Below are positions 1 to 7,680 of a stretch of DNA of 24,130 bases, piece after piece. A program made the position numbers and the translations under genes. Positions within the stretch are counted from its first letter, which is position 1. Each line of letters begins with the position of its first letter. The notes under the pieces are model-generated. The model saw only the letters and a program-made list of their open reading frames with translations. It made no database searches and had not been told where the DNA came from. Source of the DNA: Treponema sp. (GTDB taxonomy: Bacteria; Spirochaetota; Spirochaetia; Treponematales; Breznakiellaceae); NCBI GenBank assembly GCA_031259345.1, contig JAIRLQ010000129.1, forward strand, positions 1 to 24,130. Direction: 5' to 3'.

Positions 1-531
1 GAAGAACGGATGAAAAAAACAATTCAGAGCCTGGAAGATTTTTTCGCCGGCCTCAGAACCGGCAGGGCCTCGGCGGCGCTGTTTGATAAAATCCGGGTGG
101 ACGCCTACGGGGAAAAATCGCCTCTGAATCAGGTGGCAAATATTTCTATTCCCGAAGCCCGCCTCATCGTTATACAGCCCTGGGATAAAGACCTTATCGG
201 CGATATCGAAAAGGCAATCAGAAGCTCCGAGCTTTCCCTTAACCCCTCAAACGACGGCAAGGTTATCCGCATTTCAATTCCGTCCCTTACCGAAGACCGC
301 CGGAAAGAACTGGCAAAACAGGCAAAAGCCCAGGCGGAGCAAAGCCGGGTAGCCATACGGAACATACGGCGGGACGGCAACGATGAAATCAAAAAGCAGC
401 TTAAGGATAAAAAACTCACCGAAGATGAGGAAAAACAGGTCGGCGACGAACTTCAAAAACTGACGGATTCATACATCAAACAGATTGATTCGGCGCTGGA
501 AAAGAAAGAAAAAGAGATTATGGAAATATAA
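1..531 (+). CDS. frr: ribosome recycling factor, 5' end cut by window
   Basis: Ribosome recycling factor works with EF-G in the cytoplasm to split the post-termination ribosome. The protein matches the family along its length: the RTGRASAALFD block near the start, LNQVANISIPEARLIVIQPWDK, LNPSNDGKVIRISIPSLTE, a VAIRNIRRDGND helix, and the EKKEKEIME C-terminus. An ATG lies at position 10, but the reading frame is open to base 1 (Glu-Glu-Arg before that Met) and family members usually have about ten more residues before this point (about 185 in all against 173 from the ATG). The true start is therefore probably outside the window and the gene is listed as partial. It is followed after 27 bases by uppS on the same strand, so it is likely the upstream part of a long operon. 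Confidence 0.95.
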   Translation, partial: EERMKKTIQSLEDFFAGLRTGRASAALFDKIRVDAYGEKSPLNQVANISIPEARLIVIQPWDKDLIGDIEKAIRSSELSLNPSNDGKVIRISIPSLTEDRRKELAKQAKAQAEQSRVAIRNIRRDGNDEIKKQLKDKKLTEDEEKQVGDELQKLTDSYIKQIDSALEKKEKEIMEI

Positions 532-558
532 TAAAACAGTTATTGGGGGCAGAAACGT

Positions 559-1290
559 TTGGATTCTAAAATACCCCTTCATGTGGGAATCATCATGGAT
601 GGTAATGGCCGCTGGGCGAAAAAGCGGGGGCAGATCCGTACCCAGGGCCACCTTGAAGGGCTTAAGGCTGCCAAGCGGGTGGTCAAGGCCGCAAGCGCCA
701 TGGGCATTTCCTACCTGACGCTGTACACCTTTTCTACGGAAAACTGGAAACGTACCGCCGATGAAGTGGGTTTTATTATGGGTCTTGTAAAGCAATATCT
801 AAGGGGCGAGTTTGATTTTTACCGCGAAAACGGAATACGGATTCGGCACGCGGGGGACAAAAACGGACTCCCACGGGATATTCAAAAAGAACTGGAAAAG
901 GTTCTTGAGGAAACAAAAGACTTTAAGGGCCTCCAGGTAATTTTGGCGTTAAATTATGGCGGCAGAGACGAAATTGCCCGGGCGCTAAGCCGTATGATAA
1001 AAGACCAGGGGGCAAAGCCCGGTTTGTTTTCGGCGGAACCTGTCAAGACAGAACTTATTGGCAGGTACCTTGATAATCCTGATGTTCCGGACCCGGACCT
1101 TATAATCCGTACTGCCGGAGAATTCAGAACCAGCAATTTCCTTCTTTGGGAGGGGGCATATTCAGAATATTATATTTCCGATAAACTATGGCCGGATTGG
1201 GGAGAGGAAGATCTTGAAAAGGCTGTTGATTCATTCGGAAAACGCGAGCGCCGTTTTGGTGCGGATTACGCCCATGTAAGGAACAGTTAG
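559..1290 (+). CDS. uppS: isoprenyl transferase (undecaprenyl diphosphate synthase)
   Basis: A cis-prenyltransferase that condenses isopentenyl diphosphate onto farnesyl diphosphate to give the C55 lipid carrier for cell-wall and surface glycans. The 243-residue protein has the usual length. Visible motifs: HVGIIMDGNGRWAKK at residues 8-22, with Asp14 as the magnesium/diphosphate aspartate; FSTENWKR at 58-65; LNYGGRDEI at 131-139; and the C-terminal IIRTAGEFRTSNFLLW block at 182-197, then WPDW. The start is TTG at 559; the next ATG (595) would delete the first beta strand and half of the HVGIIMDGNGRW motif, so TTG is preferred. A G-rich stretch (about 545-549) is a plausible ribosome site. 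One base separates its stop from cdsA, indicating translational coupling. Confidence 0.96.
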   Translation: MDSKIPLHVGIIMDGNGRWAKKRGQIRTQGHLEGLKAAKRVVKAASAMGISYLTLYTFSTENWKRTADEVGFIMGLVKQYLRGEFDFYRENGIRIRHAGDKNGLPRDIQKELEKVLEETKDFKGLQVILALNYGGRDEIARALSRMIKDQGAKPGLFSAEPVKTELIGRYLDNPDVPDPDLIIRTAGEFRTSNFLLWEGAYSEYYISDKLWPDWGEEDLEKAVDSFGKRERRFGADYAHVRNS

Positions 1291-1291
1291 C

Positions 1292-2146
1292 ATGAAATCA
1301 CTTTTTCAGCGGCTCCTTTTATTTATAGTGGGTCTTCCGATAATTATTTGCGTTCTTCTTTTTCTGCCAATGTACAATCACTTTGGGTTCAGCATAATTG
1401 TAATTATCGTTTCGCTTTCGGGTGCCCTGGAATTCCGCAATATGCTTAATCAAAAAAACCTGACTGTTTCAAAGGCAGAAGCCGTAATCCTTGGCGGCCT
1501 AAGCCCTTTGACGGCGGCCTTGGTTGTTTGTTTTGGCGCCCCTGTGGAAATCCAGGACACAGTATTCAGCCTTGGCGTTTTTTGGGCACTGTCTTCACGG
1601 GTCTTTGCTTCCAAAGAAACGCTGGACTCTTTTGTAAACCGTTCCGCCGCATGCCTGGCTGTTTTAATTTATCCCGGTTTCCTTATGTCTTTTATTATCA
1701 GGCTTCTTGCCTTTCCCCATGCGGGATTGGTTGTCTTATTTTTCCTTTTAATTACGCTTTTAAATGATTCAGGCGCCTGGGCAGCGGGTATGCTCTTTGG
1801 GAAAGGGAACCGCGGAATTATCCCCGCAAGCCCCAACAAAAGCGTCGCGGGTTTTTTGGGCGGGATGATTGTGTCATTGATTTTAGGGATGGCCGGGACA
1901 TGGCTTTTCCCCGGGGCATTTCCCAAAGGCCGCTTTCATTTTCTTGTATCAGGCGCCATTCTTGGCCTTGTGGCCGGAGCCGGGGCAATTTTGGGGGATC
2001 TTGCCGAATCATGCCTTAAACGGAGCGCCGGCATAAAAGATTCGGGCAATATAATGCCAGGCCGCGGCGGCATGCTGGACTGCATCGATTCCCTTTCCAC
2101 AGCGGCGCCTGTTTACTATCTTGTGTTCGCGCTGCTTTTTACCTAA
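1292..2146 (+). CDS. cdsA: phosphatidate cytidylyltransferase (CDP-diglyceride synthase)
   Basis: Integral membrane enzyme making CDP-diacylglycerol from CTP and phosphatidic acid, the branch point of phospholipid synthesis. The 284-residue protein is strongly hydrophobic, with several membrane segments (for example residues 10-27, 34-46 and 145-158). The family signature lies at 240-266: S-C-L-K-R, then IKDSGNIMPGRGG, then D-C-I-D. Two usual signature residues differ: the His of HGG is Arg258, and the Arg of D-R-x-D is Cys264; the acidic and Lys/Arg positions are kept. An upstream NDSGAWAAG segment and an SPNKSVAGFLGG loop match the second conserved region. The ATG is one base after the uppS stop, and dxr follows 6 bases after the cdsA stop. 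Assignment is firm; the signature changes look like lineage variation, not inactivation. Confidence 0.93.
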   Translation: MKSLFQRLLLFIVGLPIIICVLLFLPMYNHFGFSIIVIIVSLSGALEFRNMLNQKNLTVSKAEAVILGGLSPLTAALVVCFGAPVEIQDTVFSLGVFWALSSRVFASKETLDSFVNRSAACLAVLIYPGFLMSFIIRLLAFPHAGLVVLFFLLITLLNDSGAWAAGMLFGKGNRGIIPASPNKSVAGFLGGMIVSLILGMAGTWLFPGAFPKGRFHFLVSGAILGLVAGAGAILGDLAESCLKRSAGIKDSGNIMPGRGGMLDCIDSLSTAAPVYYLVFALLFT

Positions 2147-2152
2147 GACTTT

Positions 2153-3277
2153 ATGAGAAAAAAAATTGCTGTTTTGGGGGCCACCGGCTCTATCGGGAAA
2201 AGTACCCTTGATGTATTAAGGCAAAACAAAGACGATTTTGAATGTGTTCTTTTAACAGCCCGCAACGATGAAGAATCACTTGGCAAGCTTAAAACGGAAT
2301 TTTCCAATGCGTTAACGGTTCTTTCTGATAAAGAGGGAAAGGGCGCCCTGTTAAACGCCATTGCGGATTGCGGCGCGGATATTGCTGTAAACGGCATAGC
2401 AGGATCCCCGGGCCTGGAGCCTTCCCTTGCCTGTATTGATGCGGGCATGGATCTTGCTCTGGCCAACAAAGAGACCATTGTTATGGCCGGCCCGCTGGCT
2501 TTTAAAAAAGCGGACAAAAATCACACAAAGATCATTCCTGTTGATTCGGAACATTCGGCGGTTTTTAACCTTATTGAAGCGTTAGGCAGTTTAAATACCA
2601 CAGAAATTATCCTGACCGCATCGGGGGGGCCATTTAGAAATTATTCTATGGAACAGCTTGAAAAAGTTACTCCAAAAGAAGCCCTCGCCCACCCTACCTG
2701 GAATATGGGGGCAAAAATTACCCTGGATTCGGCGACATTGGCAAATAAAGGCCTTGAAGTAATAGAAGCGGCCCGTCTTTTTGATTTTCCTTTGGAAAAA
2801 ATAAAGGTAGTCATACACCCCCAGAGCATAGTTCATTCCCTTGTCCGCGTTAAAGACGGAGCGGTATACGCCCAGCTTTCCCGGCCGGATATGCGGCTTC
2901 CCATACACGAAGCTCTTTACTGGCCTCAAATTAACCCCTCCCCTTTCGGTGTCCTGGATTTTGAAAACCTGAACCTCAGTTTTGAAAAACCCGACACCGG
3001 ACGCTTCCCAATGCTTGCCCTGGCCTACGAGGCTCTTAAAGCAGGGCCGTTAATGCCTGTTGTATACAACGCCGCCAATGAAATTGCCGCGGATGCCTTT
3101 TTAAAAGGCAGAACCGGCTTTCTTGAAATACCCGGAATTGTCGGGTACGTTTTAAAGAGCTGCCGGGAAAGCGGAGGGGACAGGGAAGCGCCTTCCCTAA
3201 AAATGATACTTGATACAGATGGAATCGCAAGAAAAACAGCTTTGAAATATATCGGGAGAACGGATGATGATTTTTAA
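2153..3277 (+). CDS. dxr: 1-deoxy-D-xylulose 5-phosphate reductoisomerase
   Basis: Second step of the MEP isoprenoid pathway: NADPH- and metal-dependent conversion of DXP to 2-C-methylerythritol 4-phosphate in the cytoplasm. All landmarks are present in 374 residues: nucleotide-binding GATGSIG at 9-15, LANKETIVMAG, metal-binding PVDSEHSA, TASGGPFR, HPTWNMGAKITLDSATLANK, HPQSIVHSLV, SRPDMRLPIHEAL, and the C-terminal helical domain with NAANEIAADAFLKGRTGF. The gene supplies the precursor pathway that feeds uppS, two genes upstream. Its last 14 bases overlap the start of rseP, so translation is probably coupled. A seven-G run (2623-2629) lies in the TASGGPF coding stretch. The start ATG lacks a strong ribosome site and probably relies on re-initiation from cdsA. 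Confidence 0.97.
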   Translation: MRKKIAVLGATGSIGKSTLDVLRQNKDDFECVLLTARNDEESLGKLKTEFSNALTVLSDKEGKGALLNAIADCGADIAVNGIAGSPGLEPSLACIDAGMDLALANKETIVMAGPLAFKKADKNHTKIIPVDSEHSAVFNLIEALGSLNTTEIILTASGGPFRNYSMEQLEKVTPKEALAHPTWNMGAKITLDSATLANKGLEVIEAARLFDFPLEKIKVVIHPQSIVHSLVRVKDGAVYAQLSRPDMRLPIHEALYWPQINPSPFGVLDFENLNLSFEKPDTGRFPMLALAYEALKAGPLMPVVYNAANEIAADAFLKGRTGFLEIPGIVGYVLKSCRESGGDREAPSLKMILDTDGIARKTALKYIGRTDDDF

Positions 3278-4622
3278 AATACTATTGGGGCTTGTCGGCC
3301 TTGGCATTGTTGTTTTTGTTCACGAACTGGGGCATTTTCTTGCCGCCCGTCTTGTAGGCATTGATGTGGAAGCGTTTTCCATAGGCTGGGGCAAACCTGT
3401 TTTAAAGAAAAAACTGGGTGCTGTTGAATACCGTCTTGGCATGCTCCCCCTTGGCGGCTATTGCAAAATGAAGGGGGAAAATGAATTTCAACAGGCTTTT
3501 GAAAACAAACAAAAAGCCATAGATCCCGCACCGGGTTCTTTTTTTGCCGCCAGCCCTTTGCGCAGAATTATTGTTTCCTTTGCGGGGCCTTTTTTTAATC
3601 TGGTTTTTGCCGTTTTGGTAATGTCCGTAATTTGGGGCATAGGCTTTGAAGTAAATACCCTGGAAAACCGTATCGTGCTTCTTTCTGACATAAAAACAGG
3701 AAGCACAAACCCCGCGGACGAAGCGGGGCTAAAAACCGGAGACAGAATTCTTGAAATTAACGGCAATAAAACAGAAAATTACCACGATATTCAGGAAAAC
3801 ATTGCCGTTCATCCGGAAGAAAAACTTTCTGTAACAGTGGATCGAGACGGAGAGATTCTTCATTTTACCGTTATTCCTTCCCTGGAAAAAAGTACCGGCG
3901 CAGGAAGGATTGGGGTTTATTTCTGGACCGATCCAATAATAAGCGAAGTAGCCGCCGGAAGCCCGGCGGAAAAGGCAGGGCTAAAAAGCGGCGATCGCAT
4001 ACGCTCCGTTAACGGAAATGATTTTGCTTATTCCGTAAAACTTATTCCTATTCTTGAAGAAAAACCCGGTTCTCTTAAACTTGAGTACGAACGCGGCGGA
4101 CTTATACAAAACACCGAGCTTGAGCTTAGCTATTCCGATTCCGGGGAGGCAGATCCGGGCATTTCCTGGCAGACAATCAAATACCGTACCCCGTATTTAA
4201 ATCCTTTTGCCGCTCTTGCCACCGGAACAGTCAAAACCTGGCAAACCTTTGTTATTTCCTTAAAAAGCCTTTCGCTTTTGTTCAGGGGTATAGATCTGAC
4301 CCAGGCAGTGTCGGGGCCTGTGCGAATTACCTACATGGTTGGAGATGTCGCGGCCGAAGGTTTTGGACAGAGTTTTGCGACGGGGTTGAGTTCCATGACC
4401 AATTTTCTGGCTTTAATTTCCGTTGCCCTTTGTATAATGAACCTCCTGCCCCTGCCCATTTTGGACGGCGGGATGATACTCCTTTTTATAATAGAGGCCC
4501 TGCGCCGGAAGCCCCTGCCCCCCAGGGCAATTTATGTTTTTCAAACTATCGGCGCGGTTTTAATTTTTTCGTTGATGCTTTTTGCGGTTTTTGGAGATAT
4601 ACTATTCCTGACCAAACATTAG
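3264..4622 (+). CDS. rseP: RIP (site-2 type) zinc metalloprotease RseP
   Basis: Intramembrane protease of the S2P family, which in other bacteria cuts anti-sigma factors and signal-peptide remnants within the membrane. The 452-residue protein starts with a membrane helix holding the zinc site HELGH at residues 20-24. A second membrane segment follows at about 104-126. Two PDZ domains come next: about 130-205, with the carboxylate-binding loop region near DEAGLKTGDRILEING, and about 220-290, with EKAGLKSGDRIRSVNG. The C-terminal membrane region carries NLLPLPILDGG at 393-403, whose Asp is the third zinc ligand. Two adjacent ATGs (3264 and 3267) both follow a GGGAG ribosome site inside the end of dxr. 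Substrate is unknown; no sigma or anti-sigma gene is in the window. Confidence 0.95.
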   Translation: MMIFKILLGLVGLGIVVFVHELGHFLAARLVGIDVEAFSIGWGKPVLKKKLGAVEYRLGMLPLGGYCKMKGENEFQQAFENKQKAIDPAPGSFFAASPLRRIIVSFAGPFFNLVFAVLVMSVIWGIGFEVNTLENRIVLLSDIKTGSTNPADEAGLKTGDRILEINGNKTENYHDIQENIAVHPEEKLSVTVDRDGEILHFTVIPSLEKSTGAGRIGVYFWTDPIISEVAAGSPAEKAGLKSGDRIRSVNGNDFAYSVKLIPILEEKPGSLKLEYERGGLIQNTELELSYSDSGEADPGISWQTIKYRTPYLNPFAALATGTVKTWQTFVISLKSLSLLFRGIDLTQAVSGPVRITYMVGDVAAEGFGQSFATGLSSMTNFLALISVALCIMNLLPLPILDGGMILLFIIEALRRKPLPPRAIYVFQTIGAVLIFSLMLFAVFGDILFLTKH

Positions 4623-4661
4623 GCTGGCGCGGCCGGCTTCCGGGCAAAAGGAGAAATTATC

Positions 4662-5297
4662 ATGAAACAAAAAATCCCCTGTTTCTGCGACAATACCTTT
4701 ACGGTAGAAATTCCCGATGAAATTGATCTTGACGCAAACCCCGCCTATATCGACGAAATTATTAACGGCGCCTTTCTTAATTTTACCTGCCCCTCCTGCG
4801 GTAAAAAACATAAACCGGAATTTGACCTGACCATACTCTGGCCTTCCAAAAATATCCGCTTTGAGATCTTTCAGGAATTAGGCCGCGGAGAATTCTACAG
4901 GCGGAAAAAAGAAGTTTTGGAAAAAGGGCCCATGAAAAAAGAGACCATTATCAGTTTTCCGGAACTGTCGGAACGTATTTTGGTTTACCGTGACGGCCTT
5001 GAACCTGCCGCTGTTGAGGCGATCAAATACTATCTCTACGTTAAAGCAGAAGAAAACTATCCCGAAGAAGAACTTGATATTTGGTACGCCGAATCCCGGG
5101 ATCCCGAAGGGCCTCTGGAATTTCATATCCACGGCATAAAAAAAGACGAGGTCGCCGTTATGAAAGTCCCCCGTTCCCTTTACCAAAAAACTCTTGACGA
5201 TTACCGGAAACACCCTAAAAGTGAAATATTTGAATCCCTAAGGGTGCGTTCTTATCTTTCGGTCAAAAACATGATGCGTCCGGAGGAATTAAAATGA
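4662..5297 (+). CDS. CpXC-domain protein (zinc-ribbon, unknown function)
   Basis: A 211-residue soluble protein whose first half matches the CpXC domain family: Cys7-x-Cys9 near the N-terminus and Cys43-Pro-Ser-Cys46 after an acidic DEIDLDANPAYIDEIINGAF stretch. The four cysteines could form a zinc ribbon. No function is established for the domain. The C-terminal half (about 90-211) is charged, mixed alpha/beta and unrecognised. The start ATG has a good ribosome site (AAAAGGAG at 4646-4653). It lies 39 bases after rseP and its stop codon overlaps the ATG of the next gene (ATGA at 5294-5297), so it is probably co-translated with the exported propeller protein. No signal peptide is seen. Domain call is fairly sure, role unknown. 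Confidence 0.85.
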   Translation: MKQKIPCFCDNTFTVEIPDEIDLDANPAYIDEIINGAFLNFTCPSCGKKHKPEFDLTILWPSKNIRFEIFQELGRGEFYRRKKEVLEKGPMKKETIISFPELSERILVYRDGLEPAAVEAIKYYLYVKAEENYPEEELDIWYAESRDPEGPLEFHIHGIKKDEVAVMKVPRSLYQKTLDDYRKHPKSEIFESLRVRSYLSVKNMMRPEELK

Positions 5298-7306
5298 CGG
5301 GAAAGGCGCTGCCCCTTCTGGGCCTGCTCTTTTTCGGGGCTTTTGTCCAGGGCATGCTTTTTGCCCAGTCGGCTACCCCTGTTGCTGTGCGGGGAAAGCA
5401 CCTGGGGGTAATTAATTCCATTTTGGTCGATCCCTACGGAAGGATCCTTAGCGCCGGAGACGACGGATATTTAAACATTTGGGATGAAAGATCTTCTTCC
5501 GCCGTGGATCGTTTTCAACTTAGCCCCCTTAAGTTAAACGCCATGTCGTTACATCCGTCAAAAACCCGCGTTGCCGTTGCCGAAAGCGACGGGGCTCTTC
5601 TTAACCGGATCTCCGTATGGGATTATCTGCAAAAGCGTTGTTTCTTTACGGTAGATTTTAGGGAAGCCGTTAATTTTGTAGCTTTTTCGGGTAACGGCAA
5701 TTTTATCATGGCCGCCCGGGGCGGTTCCGGCGGCGTTGTTTTTATTCATCCCGAAAGCGGAGAAATACTGCCGTCTCCGGCGGGCTCAGGCGGCCTTGTC
5801 TTTGCTGCTACAGGCAAGTCAGAAAAAACCATGGTCAGCTATGTTTCTTCCGGCATTCTTTCGTATTGGGATCTTGATTCCCGGGAAGAGCTTCGGCATC
5901 TGGAAGTCCCCAGAAATATAAAGTCGCTGCTTTTAATTGGAAACAACCGTTTTCTGGTGGGGTTTGACAATGCCGGCCTTTTAGCGCTGGAGGCTGTTTC
6001 GGGCAGGGTTATTTTTAGGGATAACAGCGTAAAGGACGGGATCCTTGCCGCGGGTAACCCTGAAACGCCCGAATTCCTTTGCGCCTACGAATCAGGCGGA
6101 AAAACAAGCCTCAGGCACTATAACATTCCCAATTCCGGAAGGCCCGAAACGCGGCTTACAAGAACCGTCCCGTCTTATCTTGGGCAAATAAAAGCCGCGG
6201 CGGTAATTTCCGCAAACGCGGCAGTCCTGGGAACAGAAGACGGGCAGGCGCTGATCTTCAACCGCAACGGGCAGGTTAAAACCATGACAAGCCGGAATCA
6301 AATCCGTATCAAACGCGGGGCCGTCTCGTCAGGGGCTCTCGCTTTTTTTACAGAAGATTCCCGGCTTGGCTTTATCCCCCTGGACTATAACAACATCAAT
6401 TCAAAGACTTCCATAAAACTGTCCGCTGCCGCTCCCTATACGGAACTTAGTCCCTTTTTCACAGGGGACTTTTCCGGAAGGGACGCGGCTTTTCTAATGT
6501 GGCAAAAGGAAAACACCTATTCCCTTCCCCTTGTCAAGACCCTTAAAGAGGTTCCCGAATCGGGCGAAACCGCCGACACCCTGGCCGGTAAATTAAGCTT
6601 TCGCTATCCCCTAAAGGCGGCGTCTTCTTTTGGCGGTCTTTTACTTTTTCTTGATTCGGCGGGAAATATCACCGTAATTGATCACATGACAGGGGCGCTT
6701 CTGTTTACTTTTTCGGCCCCAGGCGCGCAGGATGCGGTTTTTGCGGACAGAGAAAATATTATTATAGCCCGCAATTCGGCAATAAATAATTCGCCCTTTC
6801 TTATGGTTAATATCATAACAGGAGAGACCGTTCCCTATATCCTTAACGCGGACATAGGCGTTAAAGTGTATCGTTCCCCTGCCGGAAATATTTACGGCGG
6901 CATAATACGCCGTGACGGGCTTGGTTTTCAGTCGGCAATTGTTTCGATTGGCCCATCCAATAATGCGCAGCCGTCTTTTCTTGCGGAATATTCCGGAGAA
7001 ACCCCGGAATTTGAAATGGCGGAATCTCAAGGCTGGCTTTTTTCTTCTATGGGCGGGGAAAATGCCGTTACCTCCCGCATTCAGGGGCCGGGGGGCAAAA
7101 AAACGCCGGAACGCAGTTCCGGCTTACCCGTCCTTATCATGGACGGCGGCGGCCGCATTGTGGTGATAGACAACGAAGGCAGCATTTGCTGGTACGCCCC
7201 TCATACCGGGCAGATCCTGGCCCTTTTAAGAATTTACCGGGAAGGCTGGATTCTTGAAAAAGGCGCGGTAACCATACAAGGGAATCTTGGTTCCCTGTCA
7301 GAATAA
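5294..7306 (+). CDS. exported WD40-like beta-propeller protein
   Basis: A 670-residue protein with an N-terminal signal peptide: short basic start, hydrophobic core over about residues 5-23 and a likely cleavage near FAQSA. No lipobox cysteine is present, so it is probably periplasmic or outer-membrane associated rather than a lipoprotein. The mature part reads as degenerate WD40 blades, for example INSILVDPYGRILSAGDDG followed by LNIWD, then LNAMSLHPS with ISVWD, and later FVAFSGNGNFIMAARGG and ILSYWDLDS. Blades after about residue 200 are weaker but keep the strand/turn rhythm, so one or two propellers are likely. The start ATG overlaps the upstream CpXC gene's stop and has GGAGGA at 5281-5286. 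It faces the end of the minus-strand operon. Substrate or partner is unknown. Confidence 0.8.
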   Translation: MTGKALPLLGLLFFGAFVQGMLFAQSATPVAVRGKHLGVINSILVDPYGRILSAGDDGYLNIWDERSSSAVDRFQLSPLKLNAMSLHPSKTRVAVAESDGALLNRISVWDYLQKRCFFTVDFREAVNFVAFSGNGNFIMAARGGSGGVVFIHPESGEILPSPAGSGGLVFAATGKSEKTMVSYVSSGILSYWDLDSREELRHLEVPRNIKSLLLIGNNRFLVGFDNAGLLALEAVSGRVIFRDNSVKDGILAAGNPETPEFLCAYESGGKTSLRHYNIPNSGRPETRLTRTVPSYLGQIKAAAVISANAAVLGTEDGQALIFNRNGQVKTMTSRNQIRIKRGAVSSGALAFFTEDSRLGFIPLDYNNINSKTSIKLSAAAPYTELSPFFTGDFSGRDAAFLMWQKENTYSLPLVKTLKEVPESGETADTLAGKLSFRYPLKAASSFGGLLLFLDSAGNITVIDHMTGALLFTFSAPGAQDAVFADRENIIIARNSAINNSPFLMVNIITGETVPYILNADIGVKVYRSPAGNIYGGIIRRDGLGFQSAIVSIGPSNNAQPSFLAEYSGETPEFEMAESQGWLFSSMGGENAVTSRIQGPGGKKTPERSSGLPVLIMDGGGRIVVIDNEGSICWYAPHTGQILALLRIYREGWILEKGAVTIQGNLGSLSE

Positions 7307-7337
7307 GACACCCGCGTACCGGCCCGCCGCGCGGCCT

Positions 7338-7658
7338 TTAGGAGTCTGATTCTTTCTCTGGTATTTCGTGGCTGGGGTTTTTTCGCACCTTTTCTATTGC
7401 GTTAAAAACTGTCTCCCTTAAATGCCTGGCGTATTCTTTTTCGTCCATTGCATGGGTTGTATAAAAAGCCCCCATAAGGGAAACCCTGTAGAGCGGTTTT
7501 ACCATATTAAGAGCTACCGCGGCCATATCAACAACACATTCGTTACATGTACATATAGGCTCGCTAAAAGATTCAAGCTGCCTCCCCAATTCGGTGATGA
7601 CCAGCTTTTCGGCCTCGTTTTTCAAAAGGTCAAAATCGTAATTATCAACAAACGCCAT
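7338..7658 (-). CDS. ComFB-like (late competence protein) family protein
   Basis: A 106-residue protein resembling the ComFB family: an N-terminal Asp/Leu-rich helix with NEAEKLVITELGRQL, then a cysteine cluster ICTCNEC (Cys36, Cys38, Cys41), then VDMAAVALNMVKPLYRVS, which matches the family's core. In Bacillus the name comes from a competence operon; I recall cyanobacterial relatives described as cyclic dinucleotide receptors, but ligand binding here is inference. The chosen start is the Met at 7658, preceded by a strong GGAGGAG site; the frame is open further upstream to an in-frame Met at 7709, which would run into dnaB with no ribosome site. It is the last gene of the rpsF-to-dnaB operon, 22 bases after dnaB. 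The last dozen residues are polar and probably disordered. Confidence 0.75.
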   Translation of the reverse strand: MAFVDNYDFDLLKNEAEKLVITELGRQLESFSEPICTCNECVVDMAAVALNMVKPLYRVSLMGAFYTTHAMDEKEYARHLRETVFNAIEKVRKNPSHEIPEKESDS

Positions 7659-7680
7659 CTTAACTCCTCCACGGTTTGAT

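Noticed and set aside
7326..7335. Perfect 10-base palindrome GCCGCGCGGC between the convergent WD40-like and ComFB-like genes
   Set aside because: It leaves no room for a loop and has no T run on either side, so it is not a credible bidirectional terminator.
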